A stretch of 64,000 bases of DNA from Pelagibacteraceae bacterium AG-404-P08. GTDB taxonomy: Bacteria; Pseudomonadota; Alphaproteobacteria; HIMB59. A program made the translations under genes and the position numbers. Numbering within the stretch: position 1 is the first letter of the stretch; each line of letters opens with the position of its first letter. The stretch is taken from positions 62,001 to 126,000 of the forward strand of contig QCJF01000002.1 of assembly GCA_003216195.1 (NCBI GenBank), in the 5' to 3' direction. Of the stretch, positions 1 to 7,898 are shown one piece after another. The notes under the pieces were generated by a model that was not told the origin of the DNA, made no database searches, and was given only the letters and a program-made list of their open reading frames with translations.

Positions 1-631
1 TTGATAGGAAATTTTGGTATTCAGAAAGGAATTTTTTTTTAATCTCAATAATTGCTCTGCCTATGTCAAACAATTGTTTATCCAGTGAAACTAGCCATGA
101 AATATCTTGAGAAGATTGTAATATTCTTCTTTTTTCTCTTCTTAAAATTGTATATTTGCTTAGAAAACCAAATAACTTTGAATCAAAATAACAAATAATT
201 CGATTGATAGTATTTCTTTGATACTGGGCATCCTTGATAAAATAAACTTTATCTGTTTCTGTTAGCCAAAATAATTGAAAAATATCTAAAAGTTTTTGCT
301 GTTGTATTTTTTTATCGTTTAAAAAATATTGTTTTGTCCATCTTTCATCTTTATTACTCAATATAATAGTTAAATGATTTTCTAAATCCTCGTGAATAAA
401 ATCAAAGGTCATAGAAGCTTCTAACTTTTCCTGTTTTTTAAAAATAAAATTTTGTATCACATCTTTTCTAAAACCTGTACCAGGACTTAAAAAACTTATA
501 GACTCTAATAGGTTTGTTTTGCCAACAGCATTCTTTCCTTTAAACAAAGTATGATCAAAGTTAAAAATTTCTTTTTTGTTGATGAAATTTCTATAGTTCG
601 ATAGCTGTATACCCTTTAACGGTGGGGGCAA
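1..631 (-). CDS. recF: RecF, DNA repair/replication gap protein (partial)
   Basis: N-terminal 210 residues of RecF, an ABC-type ATPase that binds DNA gaps and loads RecA with RecO and RecR. The gene runs off the left edge of the window; the family is usually about 360 residues. A Walker A motif, GKNAVGKT, lies near residue 30 and is followed by the conserved SPGTGFR stretch. The start is a TTG that immediately follows the TAA of dnaN (TAATTG), with a GAGAG Shine-Dalgarno-like stretch inside the end of dnaN. This implies translational coupling. Position after dnaA-dnaN is the classic order. Confidence 0.93.
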   Translation of the reverse strand, partial: MPPPLKGIQLSNYRNFINKKEIFNFDHTLFKGKNAVGKTNLLESISFLSPGTGFRKDVIQNFIFKKQEKLEASMTFDFIHEDLENHLTIILSNKDERWTKQYFLNDKKIQQQKLLDIFQLFWLTETDKVYFIKDAQYQRNTINRIICYFDSKLFGFLSKYTILRREKRRILQSSQDISWLVSLDKQLFDIGRAIIEIKKKFLSEYQNFLS

Positions 632-1741
632 TTAAACTCTCATAGGCATTAAAATAAATAAACTTGTTGTATCTTTAGGGTCCTTTACTATTACTGGTGA
701 TGATTGATTTAGTAACTCTAAAATCAAAGTGTCTCCTTCAACAACATCTTGTAAATCCAATATATATTTTGAATTAAAAAGTATTTCAAGACCATCTGCA
801 GCATAATTTGCTGCAACCTCTTCATCGCCTTTGTTACTGTCAGTGCTTGTGGCCATTATCTTAATGCTATTATTTTCAAATTGTAACTTAACTGTTGGTG
901 TTTTGTCTTGATTAACAGTTGAGACCCTGTCAATTGCGTTAAAAAAAGGCTCTGCCTCTACTTGTAATAATTTGTCATTTGATACAGGTATGACTTTTTC
1001 ATAATCTGGAAATGTTCCATCTATTAGTTTACTGATTATAATGAAATTATCTGCTTCTAGACTCACTTGAGTGTCAGTACATATTATTTTAACCTTACCT
1101 TCAAAATCACCTAAAATACGGTCTAATTGAAGTATAAATTTTCTTGGGAGTATAATTCCAGATATATTTATGACATTTGTTAGATCTAGCTCTGTTTTAG
1201 CAAGTCTATGGCCATCAGTAGCAACACACCTCAAAGTTGACTTTGGTCCGTTAGTAACAGTATGGAAGTATATACCATTAAGGTAGTATCTCGTCTCTTC
1301 AGCAGATATTGCAAATTTAGTTTTATTAAAAAGCCTTTTAATCTGAGAGATTGTTAGTTCGAATGAGTTTGTCTGTTCTAAAGGAACAAATTTCGGGAAT
1401 TCATCTGCAGTTAATGCATTTAACTCAAAGACTGAGTTATCAGAATTTATTATTAATCTATTTCCCTCTAATTTACATTTTACAATAGAGTTTTTTTTTG
1501 TCTTGCGAATTATATCTGTTAAAATTCTTGAGTTTACAGTTGCTTCGCCATTTTTTGAAGAATCGGTTGATACAAATTCTCTTATGGAAATATCCATATC
1601 TGTCGATCTAATTTCTATTTGGTTATTATCGCATTTTATATAAATGTTAGAAAGAATTGGAATTGTGGATCTACTGTCAACAATTGAACTAACGTGAGTT
1701 AAGACTCTTAAAAAAGCCTCTCGACTTACTCTAAAATCCAT
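632..1741 (-). CDS. dnaN: DNA polymerase III beta sliding clamp
   Basis: The 369-residue protein is full length for the beta clamp, which encircles DNA and tethers the replicative polymerase and other enzymes. The three repeated clamp domains each take about 120 residues. The C-terminus MPMRV is the characteristic end of bacterial clamps and contributes to the peptide-binding pocket. It begins directly after the dnaA stop codon and is followed without a gap by recF, so dnaA-dnaN-recF looks like one transcript on the minus strand. Confidence 0.98.
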   Translation of the reverse strand: MDFRVSREAFLRVLTHVSSIVDSRSTIPILSNIYIKCDNNQIEIRSTDMDISIREFVSTDSSKNGEATVNSRILTDIIRKTKKNSIVKCKLEGNRLIINSDNSVFELNALTADEFPKFVPLEQTNSFELTISQIKRLFNKTKFAISAEETRYYLNGIYFHTVTNGPKSTLRCVATDGHRLAKTELDLTNVINISGIILPRKFILQLDRILGDFEGKVKIICTDTQVSLEADNFIIISKLIDGTFPDYEKVIPVSNDKLLQVEAEPFFNAIDRVSTVNQDKTPTVKLQFENNSIKIMATSTDSNKGDEEVAANYAADGLEILFNSKYILDLQDVVEGDTLILELLNQSSPVIVKDPKDTTSLFILMPMRV

Positions 1742-3110
1742 TTAAGAAGTTTGCAATATTCTAGTCAAAAGTTCAATATCTTCTGCTAGGTTAGGATCAT
1801 TTACCATAATTTCTTCGATAGTTTTAATAGCATGAATAACAGTGGTATGATCTCTGCCACCAAATTTTCTACCAATTTCAGGTAAAGATCTTGTGGTAAT
1901 TGACTTAGCTAAATACATTGCAACTTGTCTTGGACGCGCCACAGACCTTGATCTTCTCGGTGAATGCATATCTGAAAGTTTGATGTTGTAATGCTCAACA
2001 ACTTTCTTTTGAATCTCATCAATTGTAATTTTTCTTGAGTTGGTCCTGAGTAAATCTTTTAAAACATCTTTTACGAGGTCAACAGATATTTCTGAGTCCT
2101 GAATTGAAGCATGAACTGCTAATCTATTCAAGGCGCCTTCCATTTCTCTGACATTATTTGTGATCTTATTTGCTAAAAATTCCATTACTTCTTGTTTTAG
2201 TTTAAGGGATTTTTGTTCAGCTTTAGCCTGCAGAATACCTAATCGTAATTCATAAGTTAAGGGATGTATATCCGCTACTAATCCCCAGCCTAATCTGGAC
2301 TTTAATCTGTCCTCTAATCCATCAAGGTCAGCAGGGGATTTATCAGCTGAGATGATAATTTGTCTTTTTTTGTCGATTAAAGTATTGAAAGTATGAAAGA
2401 ACTCTTCCTGTGTGTTATCTTTACCAATAATAAATTGCACATCATCGATCATTAGAACATCTACTGATCTAAATTGTTCTTTAAAACTCATAATATTTTT
2501 AAATCTCAAAGCTTTAATAAACTGATACATAAATTTTTCAGCTGTTAAATAGACAACATTTTTTTTGGGATTTCTTTTTTTTAATATTCCATGCAACAGC
2601 ATGCATTAAATGCGTTTTTCCTAATCCAACACCACCATACAAAAATAATGGATTAAAGCTTACGACTTCTGATTGTGCTACACGTTGGGCTGCTGCGTAA
2701 GCCAACTCATTGGGTTTACCAACGATAAAATTATCAAAAGTAAATTTTGGATCTAATGGTGCAGAAATATCATCATAATATGTGTCTTCATCATCATCTT
2801 TATCTTCATAAATGACCTCTGTGCCAGGAATAATTCGATTATTATTTTCTTTGACGAGTATAGCCAATTTATCGATGCTATGACCTTGATCCATATAAGC
2901 TTTTTTGATAACAGAAGCATAATTTTTGATTATCCAATCACGAAGAAATCTCGTTGGAACTGAAAGGGTGAGAGAAGTATCAATATGTGACTCGAAATAG
3001 ATTGGCTTAATCCAATTTTGGAAGGTATCTTTATCAAGTGATTTTTTTAGTTCAGATGTAATCTTCGGCCAGGACACATCTATGCCACCTTGATGCTTTT
3101 CGTCTTCCAC
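1742..3110 (-). CDS. dnaA: DnaA replication initiator, interrupted by a +1-base frameshift in an A8 run
   Basis: DnaA opens the replication origin and regulates transcription. Domain I is at the N-terminus. Walker A ([10 protein letters not shown]) and the helix up to AWNIKK lie in one frame. [12 protein letters not shown], Walker B (VLMIDD), the sensor motifs and the domain IV DnaA signature ([11 protein letters not shown]) lie in another. The frames join at eight A residues (minus strand; plus-strand T run 2575-2582). Removing one A gives an uninterrupted protein of about 455 residues, normal for the family. The GTG at 3110 is preferred because GAGGAAGG lies 10 nt upstream; a GTG at 3140 would add 10 residues. 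A sequencing or assembly indel, or transcript slippage, is more likely than loss of an essential gene. Confidence 0.9.
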
Positions 3111-3216
3111 TAACTTAATTCCTTCCTCTAAAAGATGCACTATTTAAGCATGAAAAGTTAAAAAAGAGGAATAAAAAAAAATGTTTTTTTTAAAAAAAAT
3201 TGCTTGAAAAAAAAAA

Positions 3217-3483
3217 TTATTTTGAAATTGCAGTTATATCTTTTTGTAGTTTTGAGATAGTTCTAGATGCCTTATTAAGGTGCATAATTTTCTTTTTAGT
3301 AGATTTATGCAATACAGACATAACTACTTTTAGTTTCACCATTGATTCCTCTACCTTTTTATCTTTAATGAGTTTATCAATTGCCTTTAGTTGGGTTGAA
3401 ACATTTGATTTTACAGCTTTGTTAACTGTTTTTTTTCTATCAGACTGTCGAAGTCTTTTTTTTGCTGATTTATGTTGTGGCAT
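3217..3483 (-). CDS. rpsT: 30S ribosomal protein S20
   Basis: The 88-residue, Lys/Arg-rich protein is the normal size for S20, which binds 16S rRNA early in small-subunit assembly. It starts MPQHKSAKKRLRQSDRK, the typical helical N-terminus, and shows the usual KAIDKLIKDKK region. rpsT directly upstream of dnaA is a common alphaproteobacterial arrangement. About 75-105 very AT-rich bases with homopolymer A/T runs separate it from dnaA. The ORF on the opposite strand here is a shadow. Confidence 0.97.
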   Translation of the reverse strand: MPQHKSAKKRLRQSDRKKTVNKAVKSNVSTQLKAIDKLIKDKKVEESMVKLKVVMSVLHKSTKKKIMHLNKASRTISKLQKDITAISK

Positions 3484-3528
3484 ATAAAAATATTATTAAC
3501 AGGTTGTTCGTCTAAAAGCGTTAGTAAC

Positions 3529-3537
3529 TTATACACA
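3529..3537 (+). other. Perfect-consensus DnaA box (TTATACACA)
   Basis: TTATACACA matches the DnaA-box consensus TTWTNCACA exactly and equals the E. coli R2 box. It lies in the 59-bp gap between mutM and rpsT, two genes upstream of dnaA, in an AT-rich setting. I see no second good box in the mutM-rpsT or rpsT-dnaA gaps. It may therefore regulate the rpsT-dnaA transcript rather than mark a full origin. Confidence 0.5.
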
Positions 3538-3542
3538 TTTTT

Positions 3543-4361
3543 TTATTTTTGTAAAGCAGGTGAAAAAAAAGTTGAACGCCCATTTTGGATGATTTTTTTT
3601 ATCTTATAGGTCTTTTTTTTGTATATAACATGTTTCTTTTGATAAACCTTAAATAAGCTTTGAAAACTTCCGAGGGTTCCATCTGGGGATTTATAATCAT
3701 TTATTGAAGAGCCACCATTTTTTAAAGATAATTTCAATACAAATTTACAAGAGCTTAATAACTTAGATATTTCAGCTTTTTTAAGTGTGTGTGTAAGTCT
3801 TTGAGGATTTAACCTTGAGTGAAAAAGTGCCTCATTAGCGTATATGTTTCCAATACCCACTATTAAACTTTGATCTAGGAGAGCTTGTTTCAAAGAAATT
3901 TTTTTCTTTATAAGTATATTGTATATCTTATTTAAATTAACCTTATTAATTAGTAAATCAGTGCCATAGTTATTAAAAAAAAATTTAACTTCTTTTGAAT
4001 CTTTAAGTCTAAAAAACATGCCAAACCTACGAGGATCATTAAAAATAATTTTAAATTCGTTAAATTGCAGAACAACATGATCATGTTTTTCTTTTTTATA
4101 ATTCTCGTTTAAATAAAACTTTAAACGACCGCTCATTCCCAAATGAATAATTATGTAATTATCATTTTCTAATCCTATGATTATGTATTTTGCAAAACGT
4201 TCAACGGATATGATTTTTTTCTGAGATATTTGCTCAAGATCTTTAAAGTTTAAATTTTTCCTTAGTTTTTTTTGTGACCTATTGATAGAAATAATTTTTT
4301 TTCCTTTAACTTTTGACTTTAAATATCTTATTGTGGTTTCTACTTCAGGTAATTCAGGCAT
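3543..4361 (-). CDS. mutM: Formamidopyrimidine-DNA glycosylase, zinc-finger cysteines absent
   Basis: A 272-residue Fpg/MutM, which excises 8-oxoguanine and FapyG and nicks the abasic site. The catalytic N-terminus is MPELPEVET (Pro2, Glu3), a conserved Lys sits at about residue 58 (RFAKY), and the helix-two-turn-helix contains VGIGNIYANEALF. The normal C-terminal C4 zinc finger is replaced by a cysteine-free hairpin: the C-x2-C pairs read HVIYKKKTY and FFSPALQ. The finger arginine (NGRSTFF) is kept. This resembles the zincless finger of NEIL1-type enzymes. Its ATG overlaps that of divergent ubiE. Confidence 0.94.
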   Translation of the reverse strand: MPELPEVETTIRYLKSKVKGKKIISINRSQKKLRKNLNFKDLEQISQKKIISVERFAKYIIIGLENDNYIIIHLGMSGRLKFYLNENYKKEKHDHVVLQFNEFKIIFNDPRRFGMFFRLKDSKEVKFFFNNYGTDLLINKVNLNKIYNILIKKKISLKQALLDQSLIVGIGNIYANEALFHSRLNPQRLTHTLKKAEISKLLSSCKFVLKLSLKNGGSSINDYKSPDGTLGSFQSLFKVYQKKHVIYKKKTYKIKKIIQNGRSTFFSPALQK

Positions 4362-5061
4362 GATAATTAAAAATAATTCAAATCATTATAATATTACAGA
4401 TATTTTTGAAAATGTATCTCATGCAAAATATGACTTAATGAACGATATTATGAGTTTTGGCATACATAGACTTTGGAAAAAATATTTTGTTGATCTTGTA
4501 TTATCAAAACATACTGACAATGAGAAAATTTTAGACATTGCAAGTGGCAGTGGGGATATTTTTAATTTGCTTCCTATTTCAAAAAATCTTTATGCTTTAG
4601 ACCCCGTTTCTGAAATGCATAATATATCTCGAAAAAAAAATAGTTCTAAAATAATTAATTACAAAGTTGGTTATGCAGAAAATTTGCCGTATAAGGAAAA
4701 TTTTTTTCAAATTATAACATGTACTTACGGTGTAAGAAATTTTAAAAAACGAAAAAATGGTTTTTCTGAGATTTATAGATGTCTTAAAAAAAATGGTTAT
4801 TTTTTTATTATGGAATTTGGTATTCCAAAAAGAAATTTATTAAAAAATCCATACAAAAAATTTTTAAAATATGTTTTACCTTTTACCGGTAGTATTATCT
4901 CCAATGATAGACATAGTTATAAATACTTAGCTGACAGTATTATTTCTTTTCCTAATCAAAATAACCTTCTTAAAGAACTGATAAATACAGGTTTTTCTCA
5001 TATTAAAACTATTGATTTCATTTCTGGAGCTAACAGCATATATATAGTGCAGAAAAAATGA
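4360..5061 (+). CDS. ubiE: UbiE/MenG-type ubiquinone biosynthesis C-methyltransferase
   Basis: The 233-residue protein is a class I SAM-dependent methyltransferase that adds the C2 methyl group to the benzoquinol ring in ubiquinone synthesis. The SAM-binding motif LDIASGSGDIF is at about residues 50-60. The family signatures KYDLMNDIMSFGIHRLWK (N-terminal) and YGVRNF are present. The ATG at 4360 gives the family N-terminus; an upstream in-frame start at 4282 would add 26 residues antisense to mutM and is unlikely. In many alphaproteobacteria ubiB follows ubiE; here coaC follows at once with a 4-bp overlap, so ubiB is missing from this position. Confidence 0.95.
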   Translation: MIIKNNSNHYNITDIFENVSHAKYDLMNDIMSFGIHRLWKKYFVDLVLSKHTDNEKILDIASGSGDIFNLLPISKNLYALDPVSEMHNISRKKNSSKIINYKVGYAENLPYKENFFQIITCTYGVRNFKKRKNGFSEIYRCLKKNGYFFIMEFGIPKRNLLKNPYKKFLKYVLPFTGSIISNDRHSYKYLADSIISFPNQNNLLKELINTGFSHIKTIDFISGANSIYIVQKK

Positions 5062-5576
5062 AAATTTTAATAATAATAACGGGGAGTGTTGGCTGTTATA
5101 AATCTTTAGATCTAATTCGTGAGTGCCAAAAAAAAGCCATTGAATATGAAGTTATTGCAACAAAAAACACTTATGAGTTTATTTCTAAACTACTACTTGA
5201 AACAATTTCCAATAAGCCAGTGTATTCAGAACTCTTTGATTTGGATATGGAAAAAAAAATTGGTCACATAAAATTAGCACGAGATAATACTCATATTATT
5301 GTTTACCCTGCGACAGCTAATATAATTTCAAAATTTGCAAAAGGTTTTTGTGATGACCTAGCTCTAACATGTATGATTGCTGCAAACAAACCTATATATT
5401 TTGCACCTGCGATGAATAAAGAAATGTGGGCTAATAAAATTATTCAAGACAATGTGGACTATTTAAAGAAAATTGGTCATCATTTTATTGGCCCAGATGA
5501 TGGATCTTTAGCTTGTGGTGAGTATGGTAGTGGTCGATTAGTTGATCCTAGTGAAATAATTAGTCAACTGAAGTAA
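5058..5576 (+). CDS. coaC: Phosphopantothenoylcysteine decarboxylase (CoaC half of CoaBC)
   Basis: This 172-residue flavoprotein decarboxylates 4'-phosphopantothenoylcysteine in coenzyme A synthesis. The N-terminal flavin-binding stretch is ITGSVGCYKSLDLIR. The active-site His region reads HIKLAR, the PAMN..MW motif is PAMNKEMW, and the substrate-clamp Cys lies in ACGEYGSGRL. Most bacteria fuse this domain to CoaB. Here an in-frame TAA (5574-5576) ends it, and the CoaB half continues in the same frame with TTG. It overlaps ubiE by 4 bp. Confidence 0.93.
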   Translation: MKILIIITGSVGCYKSLDLIRECQKKAIEYEVIATKNTYEFISKLLLETISNKPVYSELFDLDMEKKIGHIKLARDNTHIIVYPATANIISKFAKGFCDDLALTCMIAANKPIYFAPAMNKEMWANKIIQDNVDYLKKIGHHFIGPDDGSLACGEYGSGRLVDPSEIISQLK

Positions 5577-6215
5577 TTGAAACGCGCATTAATAACTATT
5601 GGGTGCACTCGAGAGTATATAGATCCAGTAAGATATATATCAAATGAGTCATCAGGTCGGCAAGGCATAGCTTTGATAAAAAGCCTATTAAAATTTAATT
5701 ATAAAGTTATTTGTTTACATGGATATCTTCAAACAAAACAAATAGTTTCAAAAAATGTTAAATTTATCTTTACTCCTACAGCAGATGAAATGTTAAAAGA
5801 AGCAAAAAAATATAAGTCTATCGACTTAGGAATTTTTAATGCTGCGGTTAGTGATTATAAGGCTAAAAAATATAATAAACTGAAAATTAAGAAAAAAAAC
5901 GGAATGTCTTTAAAATTAATCAATAGCCCTGATATTTTAAGATCAATGTCATTTGGAAAATATAAACCTAAGGTTACGGTCGGGTTTGCTTATGAAACAA
6001 ATGATGTATTTCAAAATGCAAAAGAAAAATTGCTATCCAAAAATTGTGATTATCTAGTTTTGAACTTCCCAACAGCGGAAGATAAAATTTTTAATTCAAA
6101 TTACAATAATGGTATTTTAATTGGAAGATCAGGTGACTTTTTAAATTTAGGAAATGTAAGTAAAACAATTTTTGCAAATAAAATTGTTAAATACATTAGC
6201 AATAGAAAGAATTAG
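5577..6215 (+). CDS. coaB: Phosphopantothenate-cysteine ligase (CoaB half of CoaBC), TTG start
   Basis: The 212-residue protein matches the C-terminal synthetase domain of CoaBC, which couples 4'-phosphopantothenate to cysteine. Signatures are ITIGCTREYIDPVRYISN with ESSGRQG (nucleotide binding), FNAAVSDYKAKKY, INSPDIL and VGFAYETND. It starts at a TTG directly after the TAA of coaC and lies in the same reading frame. It is therefore either a separate gene reinitiated through TAATTG or a CoaBC fusion interrupted by one stop codon. The combined length, about 385 residues, is normal for CoaBC. Confidence 0.92.
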   Translation: MKRALITIGCTREYIDPVRYISNESSGRQGIALIKSLLKFNYKVICLHGYLQTKQIVSKNVKFIFTPTADEMLKEAKKYKSIDLGIFNAAVSDYKAKKYNKLKIKKKNGMSLKLINSPDILRSMSFGKYKPKVTVGFAYETNDVFQNAKEKLLSKNCDYLVLNFPTAEDKIFNSNYNNGILIGRSGDFLNLGNVSKTIFANKIVKYISNRKN

Positions 6216-6216
6216 A

Positions 6217-6660
6217 GTGGTTTATATAAAAGTAAAAAAAATAAATGATAACGTTACTCTTCCAACTTATGAGACATCATCTAGTGCAGGAATGGATATT
6301 AGAGCATTCTTGCCTAATGGAACAGTTAACATACTACCAAAAGAAACAAAACTAATTGGAACTGGATTATTTTTCGAGATTCCAAATGGATTAGAGGTTC
6401 AAATTAGACCTCGAAGTGGACTGGCTGTGAAAAACTTTATTACTGTTCTTAACAGCCCAGGAACTATAGATGCTGACTATAGAGGTGAAATAAAAGTGAT
6501 TTTAATAAATCATGGATCAAAAATGTTTGAAATTGAAGATAAAATGAGGATTGCACAAATGGTTGTGTCAAAATATGAAAAGGTTAATTTTGAACTAGTA
6601 AGTGATTTAAGTGAAAGCGAGAGGGGGAGTGGTGGTTTTGGATCAACAGGAAAAAAGTGA
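6217..6660 (+). CDS. dut: Deoxyuridine 5'-triphosphate nucleotidohydrolase (dUTPase)
   Basis: Trimeric dUTPase hydrolyses dUTP to dUMP and pyrophosphate, limiting uracil in DNA and feeding dTMP synthesis. All five motifs are visible: AGMDIRA, RPRSGLAVKNF, GTIDADYRGEI, RIAQMV and the C-terminal glycine-rich RGSGGFGSTG. A GTG at 6217, one base after the coaB stop, gives 147 residues, the normal length. The longer open frame from 6172 lies inside coaB. Its end overlaps the following ThiF-like gene by about 29 bp. Confidence 0.95.
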   Translation: MVYIKVKKINDNVTLPTYETSSSAGMDIRAFLPNGTVNILPKETKLIGTGLFFEIPNGLEVQIRPRSGLAVKNFITVLNSPGTIDADYRGEIKVILINHGSKMFEIEDKMRIAQMVVSKYEKVNFELVSDLSESERGSGGFGSTGKK

Positions 6661-7381
6661 AAAACTGATTGAAGAGTTTGGAAGACAAATTTTAGTTCCT
6701 GGGATAAATGAAAAGGGGCAACTAAATATCTCTAAAAAAAAAATTTGTATAATTGGCTTAGGCGCTCTAGGTACTGTTGCATCTCAATATCTTGTTCGAG
6801 CTGGAGTTGGTGAAATTCATCTTGTTGATGATGATATTATAGAGAAGTCAAATTTACATCGTCAAATTAATTATGATAAAGATGATGTTGGTAAATCTAA
6901 ATCAGTTACTTCAAAACACAAACTTGAAAATATAAATGACTCAACAATAATAAAAGAGCATTCTTTAAATTTTCAGTCTTTCATAATAAAAAATCCAAAT
7001 AATAATTTTGATTTAATATTTGATTGCACGGATAATCATCAGAATAAAATTTTTTCTTCAAAATATTCTAAAGCTAATAAAATCTCGTTTGTATCCATAT
7101 CAATTAACTCTTCAGAGGGCATATACTTTTCACAAAACAATGAAGAAAATAATCCATCATGTTTTGAGTGTCTATTTCCTAAAGCTGATCAGAATCACCG
7201 TTGTCTTAACAGCGCAATGGTAGGTCCAGTTGCAGGATTTGTTACTAGTTTTGCTTGTATGAAAATTATATTCGCCCTTGCCAAAATAAAAACTCAATTG
7301 AAAAGTGAAATCAATTTGATAGACCTTTTGACTTCAGACATAAACAAACTACAATTAACAAATAAAGATTGCCCTCATTAA
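6632..7381 (+). CDS. ThiF/MoeB-family E1-like adenylyltransferase
   Basis: About 249 residues of the E1-like family that adenylates the C-terminus of ThiS or MoaD-type sulfur carriers. Visible features are the Rossmann motif IGLGALGTVASQYL, the acidic DDDIIEKSNLHRQI segment, the FDCTDN motif and a zinc CxxC in SCFECLFP. The second zinc pair is reduced to a terminal CPH. The start is uncertain: GTG at 6632 or TTG at 6638, both behind GAGGGGGAG. Whether it serves thiamine, molybdopterin or both cannot be told here; no sulfur-carrier gene is nearby. Confidence 0.85.
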   Translation: MVLDQQEKSEKLIEEFGRQILVPGINEKGQLNISKKKICIIGLGALGTVASQYLVRAGVGEIHLVDDDIIEKSNLHRQINYDKDDVGKSKSVTSKHKLENINDSTIIKEHSLNFQSFIIKNPNNNFDLIFDCTDNHQNKIFSSKYSKANKISFVSISINSSEGIYFSQNNEENNPSCFECLFPKADQNHRCLNSAMVGPVAGFVTSFACMKIIFALAKIKTQLKSEINLIDLLTSDINKLQLTNKDCPH

Positions 7382-7382
7382 G

Positions 7383-7898
7383 ATGAATACATTTACACCT
7401 CAATCTAGTTATAGTTATGAAGAAATCATTGAGTGTGGGAAAGGAAATTTATTTGGAAAGGGAAATGCCCAACTACCAGCACCTCCTATGCTTATGTTTG
7501 ATCGCATCACTAATGTCAATAAAGATGGCGGGTTACATGGAAAAGGAGAGATAACTGCTGAACTGGATATAAATTCAGATTTATGGTTCTTTAAATGTCA
7601 TTTCTTGGGTGATCCTATAATGCCAGGATGTTTGGGTCTTGACGCTTTATGGCAAATGTTGGGTTTTTATCTAGGTTGGCTTGGATATCCAGGAAAAGGC
7701 CGTGCTTTGGGTGTTGGGGAAATAAAATTTGTTGAAGAAATAAAACCGGACAAAGAATTAATAAAATATAAAGTTAGTTTAAAAAAATCTTTAAATAAAA
7801 AAGGGTTATCAATAGGGTATGGAGATGGGCAGATAATTCACAAAGAAAAAATAATTTACCATGCCAATGATTTAAGAGTGGGTTTATTCAATGAGTAA
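7383..7898 (+). CDS. fabA: 3-hydroxydecanoyl-ACP dehydratase/isomerase FabA
   Basis: The 171-residue protein introduces the cis double bond at the C10 stage of anaerobic unsaturated fatty-acid synthesis. It dehydrates 3-hydroxydecanoyl-ACP and isomerises trans-2 to cis-3-decenoyl-ACP. The hotdog-fold active site is visible in [20 protein letters not shown] (catalytic His and Asp). The gene begins two bases after the previous stop and overlaps fabB by 8 bp, so it is translationally coupled in a fabA-fabB-fabI operon. This is the standard alphaproteobacterial order, without the irr gene often seen upstream. Confidence 0.97.
   Translation: MNTFTPQSSYSYEEIIECGKGNLFGKGNAQLPAPPMLMFDRITNVNKDGGLHGKGEITAELDINSDLWFFKCHFLGDPIMPGCLGLDALWQMLGFYLGWLGYPGKGRALGVGEIKFVEEIKPDKELIKYKVSLKKSLNKKGLSIGYGDGQIIHKEKIIYHANDLRVGLFNE

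Noticed and set aside
2574..2580. AAAAAAG heptamer in dnaA as a programmed -1 frameshift site like dnaX
   Set aside because: A -1 shift at this heptamer gives a frame that does not match the rest of DnaA; +1 is needed. The heptamer is an incidental part of the A run.
3200..3487. 95-residue open frame opposite rpsT
   Set aside because: Antisense shadow of S20, low-complexity and with no homology pattern; rpsT is certain.
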